A DNA stretch of 64,000 nucleotides from Sipunculus nudus (Eukaryota; Annelida; Sipuncula; Golfingiida; Sipunculidae), in assembly GCA_026874595.1 (NCBI GenBank), contig CM049316.1, positions 25,567,839-25,631,838 of the forward strand. The letters run 5' to 3'. Below are positions 52,259 through 63,928 of the stretch, piece after piece. Within the stretch, counting starts at the first letter, position 1, and the number at the start of each line of letters is the position of its first letter. The notes under the pieces are model-generated. The model had not been told where the DNA came from, did not search any database, and saw only the letters and a list, made by a program, of their open reading frames with translations. The position numbers and the translations under genes were made by a program.

Positions 52259-54171
52259 TACCGTTTTTTTTTTTAATGAGGATAAGCCCGCCCCCCCCCC
52301 CCCCACCGATAATAAGACAGCAACGAGCAGGGCTATTTGGAAATATACTAGTGCATTAATTATATAACCACATCGACGTTTTTATACGTAAAAGAGGAGA
52401 GATAAATAGCGGAGGGGGGGGATTCCGTTATGTTATTTCATCAGAATTAACTAAGGGAAAATTATTTTTCATTTCAATTTGTTGGATGATGCCTCAGATG
52501 CTCTTCGTACCGAAAGGTACACAGATATAATCTCAAGATTTATAACATTTCAGTGTTTTATTATTTAATTAAACTGCTCTACGCAAATATATCATGTGAA
52601 ATAAAACCGACCTTTTTTATTTACGATAGCAGATTTTACCATTGTCGCCATTAAACACCAATAAAATGTATGTTATGGGATATACATTGGGTGGTTTTCG
52701 TGAAGACACTCATCATGGTCCCTTCCCGCCCGCCTTCGGATATTAAACATATATAACATCGATGATATATACTATCATGGCTATATAACTACCATAAATA
52801 TTTAGGGCAATACATTGGAGGCTATATATACATATCTTTACGACATGTTTACGGCAAATAACCGTTCCGTTCTGAATATAAATAAATATCAAAATGTTAA
52901 TTTAATGATTCTCTCCGGAATTTCGGCTTCAATTGATTAAAATTAAGAGCTATTTTGTGCGAACCAAAATAAAATACAAAAAAAAATAATAAGTGAGTCA
53001 CAAAATCCATCTATATATTATGTTTGTATTATGAATATCACTCCAGGATTCTCAATAATCACACCTATTTCATGTGAATCCTGTCTTGCGTATCCTGAAC
53101 ACCTCATCGCAGATAATTCGCAGCTGCATTAGACAAGTGAAAGATGCGATAGAGTTTCTAGAGGTTCTATGAGGCCGCATATTACGATGGCGCTAATGGC
53201 CCTCCCGCCCAGCGCTAATGATTACGCGAGACTCGCTTTGGTGTCATATACACCTGATCTCAAACTCTACCGGATAGCAACAATCTAAACCATCGGGGGC
53301 AGACATGAACCTTCCGAACTTATATCATCTATAACTCAGATACACGATACACGTAATACGTGTACTTTAGGCAGTACATTTCGAATATGAATGATCTCAT
53401 CATATTTGACAGTTTAAGAGGTTTTCCGTCAACAGTTATTGAGGATGGTTTTTTTTTGTTTCCTTAAATGTATCATTGCCTGACGTAAACGATTAGCATG
53501 AACCTTATTTACAATCTCCATTATATACCTTAATCATCGAGGTATCTTCCTATTTTGATAGGTTTAACGGTTTTTTTTCTCGCAATAAAGATAAATTTCG
53601 CCATTCAGTTATGGACGCAGCTTATTATAATAAGTTGGGGTAATAAACGTCATAGTTGTACGCAGTGAACATTAAGATATGGTTTTATTATTTTTTAATT
53701 AAAAAAAAAAGGTTGAAATAACCGCCTCGAGTATTTTTTAATGCTGGCTTTACGATGTACATGTACATCTCCAGAATACTATTCCGGAATCGGACTTAAA
53801 GTGGCTTTCCGATGATATACGATTATCGTGACGTCAACCTATCTGTGCATCGCAACTGCAGGTGTGTAACACATGAGAACCCCCTATAGGCACACTCGTC
53901 CGTGAATGCAGCACGACTGTGAGGCATGGTCTTCCCATTATGCATGCAGGCTGTATAATCAAGCATTTTACATCATTACAATCCCTGGAATTTCTCTGGT
54001 TTTAATCAATAAACCGCGCATGGTACTAAGAACGTTATTTTGTCCTGCCAGTCAAACAGTGTCACATTGATCATGTTATAAGATGCATACTGTTACGGAA
54101 CCTAATATAAACAGATCATGTATGCGTGATGAACACAAATTTTGTAATGGAGATAAAAACAAATCATATTC

Positions 54172-54884
54172 TGTAACACTAGGCAGCGTGAAATGTCTAG
54201 GGGAATGAATAAAGAAGTCGGTGGTTTATTTTTAACAAATAACTATAATTTATTCTTAAAACAACCCAACAATACAATACACTAAATCAATACAATTATA
54301 CAGTAAAACAGCGGTATAGCAACAAGTCAATACAATCACATAGAAAAATAATGTGCACAGTACCTGGATACCAACACCGTCACCACGATAAGTTCTTTAA
54401 ATGTAAACTCTCGGAGAATGACAGTCCAGTGGAAAGTTCTTGCAACAACCCAGAAAGTAAACTGAAGTCCAAATGCATAAAATCCAGGAGAAAGTCTTTG
54501 AAAATCTATAATTGGCGCATTCGTCGGATAAGGTCCTAGAAACTGACACACGCTTCTGCGTCCGCTGGAATCTGCTCTGCTGCTCTCTCTCTGCCCGTTC
54601 TAAAATGCAGCCCCCTTTATATACCTTCACACCTCAAGCTGAGCATTTTCCACTTCTCGAACAGTCTTAAGGATCCTACTAAACCTAGTAAACACGCGTT
54701 TCAGGAATTCTCTAGAAAACATCGCCTCTACACACCATGGTGTACACGTGATCTCGCCCCAAGCAAGCATGACAACAAGAGTTCAACCAGTACGGATTAA
54801 ACATAGATTGTAATACGTGGCCAGACACGAGTGCCAAAACAGGAGTTACGCCCGTGTCACATAATAACAAGAGCACCTGTAACA
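54172..54884 (-). mobile_element. solo LTR of an LTR retrotransposon (713 bp), antisense to the receptor
   Basis: Read on the minus strand the element starts TGTTACAGGTGCTC and ends GCCTAGTGTTACA, so it has TG...CA termini within a TGT...ACA inverted end. A TATA box, TATATAAAG (54624-54616), is followed by a purine-rich stretch, and AATAAA signals occur at 54254-54249 and 54230-54225. This is the order expected for U3-R-U5. No second LTR, primer-binding site or gag/pol frame flanks it. Flanking bases do not give a clear target duplication. The superfamily cannot be told from an LTR alone. Confidence 0.7.
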
Positions 54885-56236
54885 ATACACGTACAGCAAA
54901 TAGTATTCAGTAGGTTTGTCCAGTGGTCTATAGCGGGTATCCAATATTTATGTTAACGTTTTCTTAATTGTTATAAGAGTCTTATTTACAACCATAAATA
55001 GTTAACAGCAATAAAAGGGTCAGCATGGTTTACATATTTACTGAGAACTGTGGGCCAGTTATAGAAAATGATAAAGTTCAGAGGCGGGAGTGACCAAGGC
55101 ATACGTTCAATAAAATAATCGATAATGAGGGATCAGACAAACATCGTTCAGCACGTTATCAGATAAACAGACACAGACAAACTATTAATCACACGACATG
55201 CTAAATATACGCGCCACTGCCCATTTTATATTGGAGTTTCCGCCTATATATATATTCCAAAGAAAAGCTATGAATTGTCTAAATTACAGAGTTTATTCAT
55301 GGATTTGTGAAGGCCAGGGTCCTTTGACGCTCTTGAGATTGGTTGCCCTCACGACGACCTTAGGCAATTTTTGTAATGCACCAATTGGGTCCATCATTCA
55401 TAAAAACAAATTTCTTAAATTTCTAATAGTCTGAGAGGTCGATCGTTATGTCTAATACTAGGTTTTCATGGTCATGCATTTAAACCAGATAACAACGCTT
55501 TAGTCTGTATTTAAATTTTGATATGCAAATTAGAATCGCCATTGAAGAAAACCCTGTTTTTTCAATGGCTCTTTTAGACGCAATATTAATTGTCAGCATC
55601 TAAGATTGTTATAAGACCATCAGCAGAATTGTTATTCTTTTATGAACAAATTGCCGCCTCTTATTGTTTAAAACCCTAGTTTCTACATTATCTCAGGAAA
55701 TAACCATTGCATTTCATTAAACGTTATATTTAGACTTAAGTCTCAAGGTTCAAGATTAAACAAACCTATATTTATAGGAGTGTGAAGGGTATTTTTGACT
55801 TTAATTTACAAATTAGGTTTTTTTTAAAGGAACAAAACTTCTGGAACACCATACTTATACATTTTGCTAATGTAGGTTCAATAGGACGTCACGTAGTTGT
55901 TTGCGCGTTAGGTTTGCGAGTCAAAGGTTTCAGGTTGAATGGACAAAACAACCCCCAGGGCAATATAATGACAACCACAGTGCTTTGCTCTAATATCTTC
56001 ACGACATGTCCTGATCATATTTTACACAGCCAGTGCATATGGAGGCTTATCTAAGACTACTTACATCAGTCAAAAACCTAATTGCTTGTCATTTTATCAC
56101 ATTTTTCTATTTCAATAGAATGCTCCTTCTACTACATCAAACTAAACAAAATTAATTAAAAACATAATTCATGCAGTAGGCTCCCTGGATCATAACTTGT
56201 TAAAACGTCTTTCAAAAGTATTCTGTGTTCTGTGAG

Positions 56237-56340
56237 AATTTAGAAAAAAGGGGGGACCAACAAAGGAGGACTAATCACAAAGTCTAAAAAAGATCCCCAT
56301 GCCCGGAAAGGTGTGTGTGTGTGGGGGGGGGGGGGGGACT
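56237..56340 (+). mobile_element. partial GGATCCAG-type element with poly-G
   Basis: GAATTTAGAAAAAAGGGGGG and AGGAGGACTAATCACAAA match the interiors of 17861-17973 and 42561-42764, followed by (GT)n and a long G run. Termini are not preserved. Confidence 0.5.
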
Positions 56341-56630
56341 GGGTATTGTAGGAAACATAATATTAGGTAACGGCGGAAATGATCTTATTACCAGATATGT
56401 TTTCAGTTGGTTTATGTTAATTAGTAACTCATCTCATTTAATCACTGAAATTTACTGAAATGTCCCAAAAAAATCAAAATCTACCAAAAAAGACCCGACA
56501 AGAAATGTAGAAACGAGAACCAGGATCTTAGCCGTTATTTGATAATCTATAATAAAAGAATGGGAAATTAAATTATGTAACAAGTTGAAAATCAAAGAAA
56601 CCTGTAAGTGGTTATTTCTGTTTTTCACAG

Positions 56631-56827
56631 GCTGATGCTTTTATCCAATGGCGTCATCAGGTCGCCCGTTGTCAAGGAAGTGACGTTATACAAGCGGACA
56701 GGCACGGTTTTGATCGTTGTAGCTGCGTACCAGCTAATCTGGAGCGTGGCCGATACTCCCCACGTGGCACGTGACGGCATGACGTCATACTGCAAAACAC
56801 AGCTATGGTCTTACGTCATTCAGTCAG
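56631..56827 (+). CDS. class C GPCR exon 4 (ICL2, TM4, ECL2, start of TM5)
   Basis: This exon has 197 bases, with acceptor TGTTTTTCACAG and donor GTAAAT (phase 2 in, phase 1 out). It encodes residues 94-159: ICL2 (RLMLLSNGVIRSPVVKEVTL, then YKRTG), TM4 (TVLIVVAAYQLIWSVA), ECL2 (DTPHVARDGMTSYCKTQ) and the first residues of TM5 (LWSYVIQS). Cys148 in ECL2 is the expected partner of Cys70. ECL2 is short compared with what I recall for vertebrate GPR158. The next codon is split, G|CG, giving Ala160. Confidence 0.88.
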
Positions 56828-57520
56828 GTAAATACAAATAAAATCATAAAATAAGTTGTCATTAGCGTCAATCTGTTTTTTTATACTCTTCTTACTACTC
56901 AAGTTTCTTAAAGGATTTTTACGAGGGTTGCAGGTTCTGTTGTTAGAATGCTTAAAAATATTGCTTCGTGTCACGAAGGTTGGATATATATTCTCGTCAC
57001 CATCACAAAAATAACTGCAATGTGTCTGCTGTGGGCTTAGACTACCATTAACGTTCCAGTAAAGTTATAAATACGTTTATTGCATTTTGATTCTCACAAC
57101 CACACCCACCATGCACCGTAAAGAGTTAACTACATGAGTGAAGAAATGAGCTTTTAGCTTTACTACTATGATTTATTCTTCGTGAATTGAAACATATGAA
57201 ACAGACGCTTTTTATTTGAAACCGTGCAACAGAATAAGGATATTAAACTACAAATAATAATTATCACGAATGCAGGCCTCCGCCATGTAGGCGATCCTTT
57301 ATGTGGGGTACTCCGCAACACGTGCATTCTTTCATTCATTGGCGTTCATTCTCCGGTTCATATAAAACACATGTTTTCGTTCAATTATTTTGCCCATATA
57401 CCCGTGTTAAATCGGGCATATGTGACTGCACTTTCGTTAATATTCCTCGAAGTCCTTCCTGAAGGCGGATCTTGAACTTTACCCACAGCAAAATCTTATC
57501 GATCCTTCAATGGCTCCTTA

Positions 57521-57840
57521 GGCCAAAAAAAAAATAAATAAAAAGGTATGATTCTCAGGCACTTTTTGTCAGAAATCAATGCGGGCGGGCGGTATTTTAT
57601 TTTTTACCTTTTTTCGTATGATCCATAAAAATGTCGTTTTATCAGGGAAAAGCATGAAAATAACATTTTTTTCCCGCTAAACATGTAAAAACCCTACACA
57701 ACAAAGGAAATCGTATCAAAATTGTATTATTTTATCTTCTTTGAGATGTAAACCAAAATAAAAATGTTTGATGCGGGGGGGGGGGGGTTAAAATTGATGC
57801 GGGCGGTGCCTGAGAACCATACCTTTTAATTTGTTTGGCC
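57521..57840 (+). mobile_element. PIF/Harbinger-like MITE, copy 2 (320 bp)
   Basis: It starts GGCCAAAAAAAAAATAAATA and ends with the inverted complement (GTGCCTGAGAACCATACCTT to TTTGGCC). TTA flanks both sides (57518-57520 and 57841-57843). An internal poly-G run differs in length from copy 1. No coding capacity. Confidence 0.85.
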
Positions 57841-59355
57841 TTACCGAAGTGCACTGAAAGTTTGATGGAATTCCGTTAATGATTCCGTTATGGTATGAAC
57901 AAACACACACACACATGAACGGGAATGAAAACTACCCTTCTGGCAGAGGCAACGATGATCATCAAAATCAAGCATTGGAAATTAATTTTTATATAGCTCA
58001 TTTAATAACCCTTGTCCATGTTTTATTACTACCAAGACGGCCCGGGAAAAAATAGCGCAGGGGCTCCTTCTATTGATCGAAGTACTAGAACGGTTGATTG
58101 TTAATGCTTTTAGTTACGTTTGTCGTGCTGATTTTTTGAGGTAATTGTGACATCATTTGAACGGTTTTGCCTGTTTCAACCATTGCCAGTGACAATGTTT
58201 ATTATGAAATATTCTGGAATAATCATAAGGGTTAAACTTATAACCTGTTTCAACACACGGAAATTGTATATAATTTTTCCTATAATTACTAATTATTTTT
58301 CACATTAGATTCTGCTCAGGTTTAAGTATTATCTTTTTATCTCAGAAAATATAATGATGTTGCTGAAATGTCAAAAGGCAGCGTTTATTTCAGCGGAGTA
58401 GTACAAGGAGCCTGGTTGAACACAGGGTTATTGCGTGAAGTCACGTAGCCCGAAACCAAAATGGAACTCTCCAGACTTACACAGTACTTAGTGTGTGACA
58501 TTAAACGAAGTGAGGCGGTCACCTCAACCAATAGAACATCTTAAAAGAGAGAAAAGAAAGTTCACTTTACATTAGAATGTGAATATTTTTTTTTACATTT
58601 AAAGTCCATTTCAAATAAGAAAAATCCGCGATTTCTGTCATTTTATGTTACAGCTCAATACTTTAAACTTATGATCCAGTGTGTTATTTTCTTGGGTGAA
58701 TTCTGGTACAGAAAATGCGTAAATGGCCGTTGCGGCTACAAGACTGAAGCCGTCTGATGCTATTTCCGGTCATGTTCTCCAGAAATCTCACCCTCAAGTA
58801 AAGAAGGTAGTATTAAAGGAACAGAGCTTTATGAGCACAGAGCACATACACATTCACACACATACACATGGTGTTGGTTTTAGATTATAATTCCTCAAGA
58901 TAAGAGGTCATATTTCCTTATTACAGGTATAGCATTATAAAACCAACTGCGCAAGTAGGATTTACTCTTATTTTGTGAGAACACTGGTGTAAAGGGTTTA
59001 TATGACAGCTGGAGCACAAAATGGATTCGGTTTCGGATATTATGGCCTAGGTTTCCTATTCCATGGTCTCGGATTGGCTAGTATCGACTCTTTCTATGAT
59101 CTGCATACGATCAGATTCATGTTTAATAGGGACCTATTCGCATACCAAGTATTTTGAACAAACATGAAATATAGTGTTTTCTTCTTATAATATAATGGTA
59201 CATGCAGTTATTTCGTTGCAAAACCATTTGTTTAATCCTGTACATAAGTGGAAATAAGCTTGCACCGGGCGCAACTAGTAGCGCACGCCACATGGTGACC
59301 GTACCTCGTAATTTCACAAATACGGATTTTACAAGCTTCCAGTGTTTGTAAAAAA

Positions 59356-59822
59356 GTGTTTCTTCTGGGTTTATACTTTCGTTTTTCTTTTCCTTGGTTC
59401 AGAGTTGTCGCCCATACGCAAGTCCGGACCTCTGGCATGCAGTCCTGCCATGGTTAACAAAGACATGTGGACTGTTACTCACACACAGAACCATAAAAGC
59501 GTGTAAAGCAGGTGTTTCTTCTTGTTTTTACTTTCTTGTTTCCTTTCCTTGTTTCAGAGGTCAGAGGTCCGAATGGACCGGACCTCTGGTCGGACAGTAT
59601 TGCCACGGTGTACAAAGACACGTGGACTGTTACTCACACACAGAACCATAAAAGCGTGTAAAGCAGGTGTTTCTTCGTGGTTTTATATTTTCTTGTTTCC
59701 TTTCCTTGGTTCAGAGACCGGAGGTCCGCAAGACCGGACCTCTGGTTGGACAGTATTGCCACGGTGTACAAAGACACATGGACTGTTACTCACACACAGA
59801 ACCATAAAAGCGTGTACAGCAG
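59356..59822 (+). repeat. minisatellite, three units of about 155 bp
   Basis: GTGTTTCTTC starts units at 59356, 59512 and 59667 (periods 156 and 155). Each unit has a T/C-rich lead ending in TTCAG, a region around GGACCTCTGG, the block ACTGTTACTCACACACAGAA and AGCGTGTA(A/C)AGCAGGT. Units 2 and 3 are closest to each other. A diverged relative is at 4640-4815. Confidence 0.9.
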
Positions 59823-61070
59823 GTAAATTTGAAGAAAGTAAGTGCCAGTGCCGGGATGGTTTTCTTAGAGATTAAGCCTGAATTCTCAGTTAAATGGATG
59901 GCGTCCGTTTTTTACTGAGAGAAGCTGGATCACAAAGACGTAACTTCCGGGCTTTATGCTATAATTATGTGATAAATGTTTCGTTTGACTTAGGTTTTAT
60001 GCAGAATAAAGACCCATAAATTTGTCCTTTGACGTTTGTTTTGATATGTTGTGGTGGGCGTTTAATAATTTAATACGTTGATAGCACTAAAGTGTGGTGA
60101 ATCGGCGAGAGACAAATTTATGGCTCTGATATTAAATGATTTATTTCTGTGAAACTCTAATAAAAAGGAGTTTGTTCTACTTTTAGAACATAAAACAAAA
60201 TTACTCTCGCTTTGAGGGATTATCTTTTCTATGGTTTCTATCGGCTTTCTTGAAATGAGGCGTGAAAATACTTGTGCAACACAAAGTGTAAATTTCCTTT
60301 GATGTTTTTTGACAATTGTAATTGAAATATTAATTATGAAGGAAGGATTCATGTTCAAAGGCGGAGCATGCAGGAGTTGACGTTTTCAATACCACCTTAT
60401 GAAACGGTTTGGTGATTTTTATCCAGTGACAAATGACGTCATATACGCCTAGACTGAAGCAATCAATCATCGTTAAAACTGTCCCTCGTCAAGCTGCAAG
60501 TCTTGGCGTAATTGGTTGTTTCTCCTTGTGTTTCCCAAGGCGACGATAAAACAATCCCTTCGCAAATAGTCCCATCTAAAGTAACCATAATGTTACTCAG
60601 GATCGCAGGCTAAACCAATTATCCTGGTTAAAAATGATTCTTCTTATACTACGTCTTATTACAACTACGCCAGTGCGGAAGCTCCTTGGAATTAGAGGGT
60701 TTTCTCGAAAGAGCTTTCCTGTGCTTGTGATTAGTTCTGCCGACACCCATTAATGTTTCAGTTGGTTGTAGGGAATAAAGGAACATGGGACCAAACACCC
60801 TCATAATAAGTAATGCTGATTCATGATTTGGAAGATATGCATCTGTCTTGCTGAAAGGAGATTAAAAGGGAAAGACTGTTAATACCCTTCAGTCCCTGAC
60901 TTTACATACTGTACAAAAAACAAAGATGTTACGTTTTATTTTTTTTCAGATATTTTACATGCATGGATAACAGGAACCAGGGAAGCCATATATGATATTA
61001 AGGATTAAGTTCAAAGAAATTGTCTCAAGTAAATGAGAAATAAAATTGTATAATTAACAGGATATTTTTT

Positions 61071-61236
61071 AAATGATATCTATACGGGTTATCTATTGTA
61101 GCTTCTACTTCTATTAAAGCATTTCTTAATGGATATCTACTGGTTGTCTTTAGTAGTTTCTACCTCTGTTAACGTATTTCTAAATGGATATCTACTGGTT
61201 ATCTATAGCAGTTTCTACTTCTATAGAAGCTGAATT
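61071..61236 (+). repeat. tandem repeat, three units of about 56 bp
   Basis: AATG(G/A)TATCTA recurs at about 61072, 61128 and 61183. Each unit contains GGTT(A/G)TCT, TAGTAG/TAGCAG-like words, TTTCTAC and CTCT/TTCT. Moderately diverged. Confidence 0.85.
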
Positions 61237-62164
61237 TACATGAAAGATTCTGTTTTTTTTAGTGATTTAAACTTCTAATTTGGGAACAGGAACTTTTCTT
61301 ATCCTCCTGAAGACGTTTTCATCCACTTGAGCCGGATATGACAATCGCGGTATTGATTTTTTAACGCTGCGTCTCATTCTGGCTAAAAACCTACGAATTC
61401 CATAATCTTTCTCGCCTTGGAGACGGACACAAGATCCTGAATGTCAGTGAGGATTTGCTGCAACCCTCCTTTTCTTAAGTCCAAAGAGACCTATTTATTA
61501 CGTGTTGCATCACCTCGAATTCTCCCTTTCTATCCATCGTGATACGTTTTTCAGTTTTCTTTAAGGTAACCTACTTGGTGTCGAGTTATAGATATGGGTA
61601 TGACGTTAGTTGGTTTTTTTTAGTGTGCGCAGAAATATGTATTTCTACCAGCGCCTGTGGCCAGGATGTTCTAGTTACTGGACACCAAGCTTACACTGTC
61701 TCATGTCAGGTAGATCCTGACAGGATTTATAAAATGTCGATTAATCGATAAAAATGAAATGTAGTACATGAAAAGCTTTTTCAGCGATCTTCCGTGCTTT
61801 TTTTATCCTCTTTCCGGTATCATCGAGGGACAGGTAATACGTTTCCGGGGGAGATTTCATGAAATATAGCCCGCTTAAATTAGAAATATGAAACTCAGAT
61901 TTGGATCGCTTTGCGTAATGGAAGCATTAAAATAATGTCATACGGAGGCAGTATATAATAATTGTCTTCTGTGTAACCTACTTTTTTGTTTTCTCTCTTT
62001 CTTTGTTATGCTGTAATCAGCTCAGATTTTTATCGCGTTTTTTCTATACGGGAATTCTGGCTATATTCAATATTTTTCTGCAATTTCAAGGATTTCTACA
62101 GCCGGCCTGTTCGTACTCTTAAAATGAACACTGGTGTACCACTATTTATTTCCTCCGTCAGATG

Positions 62165-62450
62165 GGTATGCGTTTATCCCCATTTGTTCGTGTGTGTGTG
62201 TGTTTGTTCACAGCATAACTCACGCAATTAAGACCAGAATCTCATGAAATTTACAGAATGTTTGGGGAATGACCCAATGAAGAATCTGTTAGATTGTGTG
62301 GATCCGACACATGATCCGGATTCAGTAACATCATCAAGGAATATTCACAAATATGAAGTCACTTTTGCACGAATAAACCATGGAATATGGGCAAAATAAT
62401 TAAATGCCAACATGGCTTGGGAGAGCATCTCACATTCCGTAGAATGCATA
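62165..62450 (+). repeat. dispersed repeat family R1, copy 3
   Basis: The best-preserved copy: GTGTGTTTGTTCACAGCATA, ACTCACGCAAT, AGAATCTCATGAAATTTACA, GGAATGACCCA, TGTGGATCCGACACATGATC, CGGATTCAGTAACATC, GGAATATGGGCAAAATAATT. It ends about 100 bp before receptor exon 5. Confidence 0.7.
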
Positions 62451-62546
62451 TTTATAGTATTAAAGTATATTTAACATGAGTGTTTGGTTTATTTTAACCT
62501 TTGAATTTGGTATGATAAAAACAGTTTCTTTTGTTTTCTTCAACAG

Positions 62547-62682
62547 CGCAGCTACTCTTTCTTCTATGGGGTATGTTTACGAGCATGCGCACACAGTGTG
62601 CCTCGGAAAGTGCAGAGACTCGCTTAACTGCCTTGGTGCTCTGGAACGAAACTGTTTGGGCGAGCGCCGGCATAATGCTTCT
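62547..62682 (+). CDS. class C GPCR exon 5 (TM5, ICL3, TM6)
   Basis: This exon has 136 bases, with acceptor TTGTTTTCTTCAACAG and donor GTAAGT (phase 1 in, phase 2 out). It encodes residues 160-204 plus two bases. The first part is TM5, QLLFLLWGMFTSM. ICL3 is RTQCASESAETR, where E183 and R185 fit the class C ICL3/TM6 E-x-R pattern. TM6 is LTALVLWNETVWASAGIML; the N-E pair in its middle matches the GPR158/179 style of TM6. A correct reading depends on the phase-1 junction with exon 4; the exon's longest ORF from an ATG is in another frame. Confidence 0.88.
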
Positions 62683-63928
62683 GTAAGTACTACCTCATGT
62701 ATAATCAATGTTGTAATGATATATGCTCAGTACCCACATACTAAAAAAAAACCGTCATTGTATCAAGTTCTAAGAGCACTAACTTGCGAGAACGCCTGCT
62801 TTTAGGGTAGATCAACTCTAATATGCTTTAAAATATTCCTTCTATCAAAACCCACCGATTTCATGGTAAATTTGTTTCGCCACCAGATGTCAGCGCAAAT
62901 CATAGTTCCTTCACAAATAGAAAAAAAACAGGATCAACGAAATATGCTGAAGGATGCTTTTCAGTTCTCCACATGATATTTTAGACAAATCTGTCTGCAC
63001 CACGATATCTTTTAGGAATGTATATACTCAGACAAATAAAAAGATGCAAATAACATAACCATGTTTTTCTTTTATAACAATCACTGCCAACGCAAAAAAA
63101 ATCCGCTCGTGCTTAGAAGAAATAATCTCGTAAGGAGGTTCCCTGTCGATAGACTGGCCCAGTCAATGAAATGGCTCTTTATTGTTGCCTCTGACAGAGA
63201 AATCAAACGTTCTCACGCTGTATTGCACTTAGTGTCAGCACTGTCACCTCTCGGCTACTTCTATAACTAATTACCAGTCTCTGACCCTCTTATTTCATCG
63301 ACTGGTAAACTTGTGCCGTACCGGACAGTCAGCGCCATACATCACCGCCTCGCTGAACTAAGGTCTTTCCCAGTGAAGTAGGAAGTAATTATAGTGGTCT
63401 TTCCCAGAATTTTTTTTTCAAAACCAACATGATAAATCCAGTAACCGCCTATTGTGGGCTTCTAGCTTGCTATGTATATTCCCATTTAATCAGTCTTAAT
63501 ATTTTTAGGTATTCGGCTATTTTGAGTACGGCAAGACTTTCAACACAATATTCCTCAGCCTCAGTGAGTCAATGTGTCACCGTTTATCAGACCATCGCTT
63601 TTCAAAGCAGGCCTGTTTAAACATGTATCTTTAGCTCAGCCAATTAGCGTGAAATATTCAGGTCCACACGCAACAAACGCAGTCAATTGTAATTCATGTA
63701 CCGGCTGGCTGAAACGATCACGGCGATCAGCGTGTTGGCAACTTAACAGGGGCAAGACTTTCAAGTGTAACTTGAACACAAACAAATACATGTACACAGA
63801 ACAAAATTGACGCGAGAGTGTCTACAATGCACTTACATTTGGCCCATGGACCATAGTGTTCGACAGCAGAGATATATCATAGGAAAAGGAAGGTCAATGT
63901 ATGGACTTTCTGAAAACATGATTTTAAG
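62683..63928 (+). other. receptor intron 5 (1.2 kb, if exon 6 is right)
   Basis: No repeat element is recognised. Short + strand ORFs (63061-63270, 63429-63620, 63574-63810) have no class C motif. Confidence 0.4.

Larger units (their letters stand above)
51874..56630 (+). other. receptor intron 3 (4.8 kb)
   Basis: It holds CT-rich repeats (52001-52135), TA/TG repeats (52143-52258), a poly-C run (about 52290-52305), a solo LTR (54172-54884) and a partial GGATCCAG element with poly-G at 56237-56340. The stretches 52.3-54.1 and 54.9-56.2 kb show no exon. Confidence 0.6.
56828..62546 (+). other. receptor intron 4 (5.7 kb)
   Basis: It holds a Harbinger-like MITE, the 155-bp tandem array with its possible cassette exon, a 56-bp tandem array and an R1 repeat copy (each listed). 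The stretches 56.9-57.5, 57.9-59.2 and 59.9-61.0 kb are AT-rich with no supported exon. Confidence 0.6.

Noticed and set aside
54336-54551. 71-codon minus-strand ORF (MCQFLGPYPTNAPIIDFQRL)
   Set aside because: It lies wholly inside the solo LTR, downstream of its TATA box, and is non-coding LTR sequence.
63484-63620. Alternative exon 6 after ATATTTTTAG, reading YSAILSTARLSTQYSS
   Set aside because: Phase fits and the acceptor is fair, but the sequence is not hydrophobic enough for the rest of TM6/TM7. The frame at 63929 fits the topology better.
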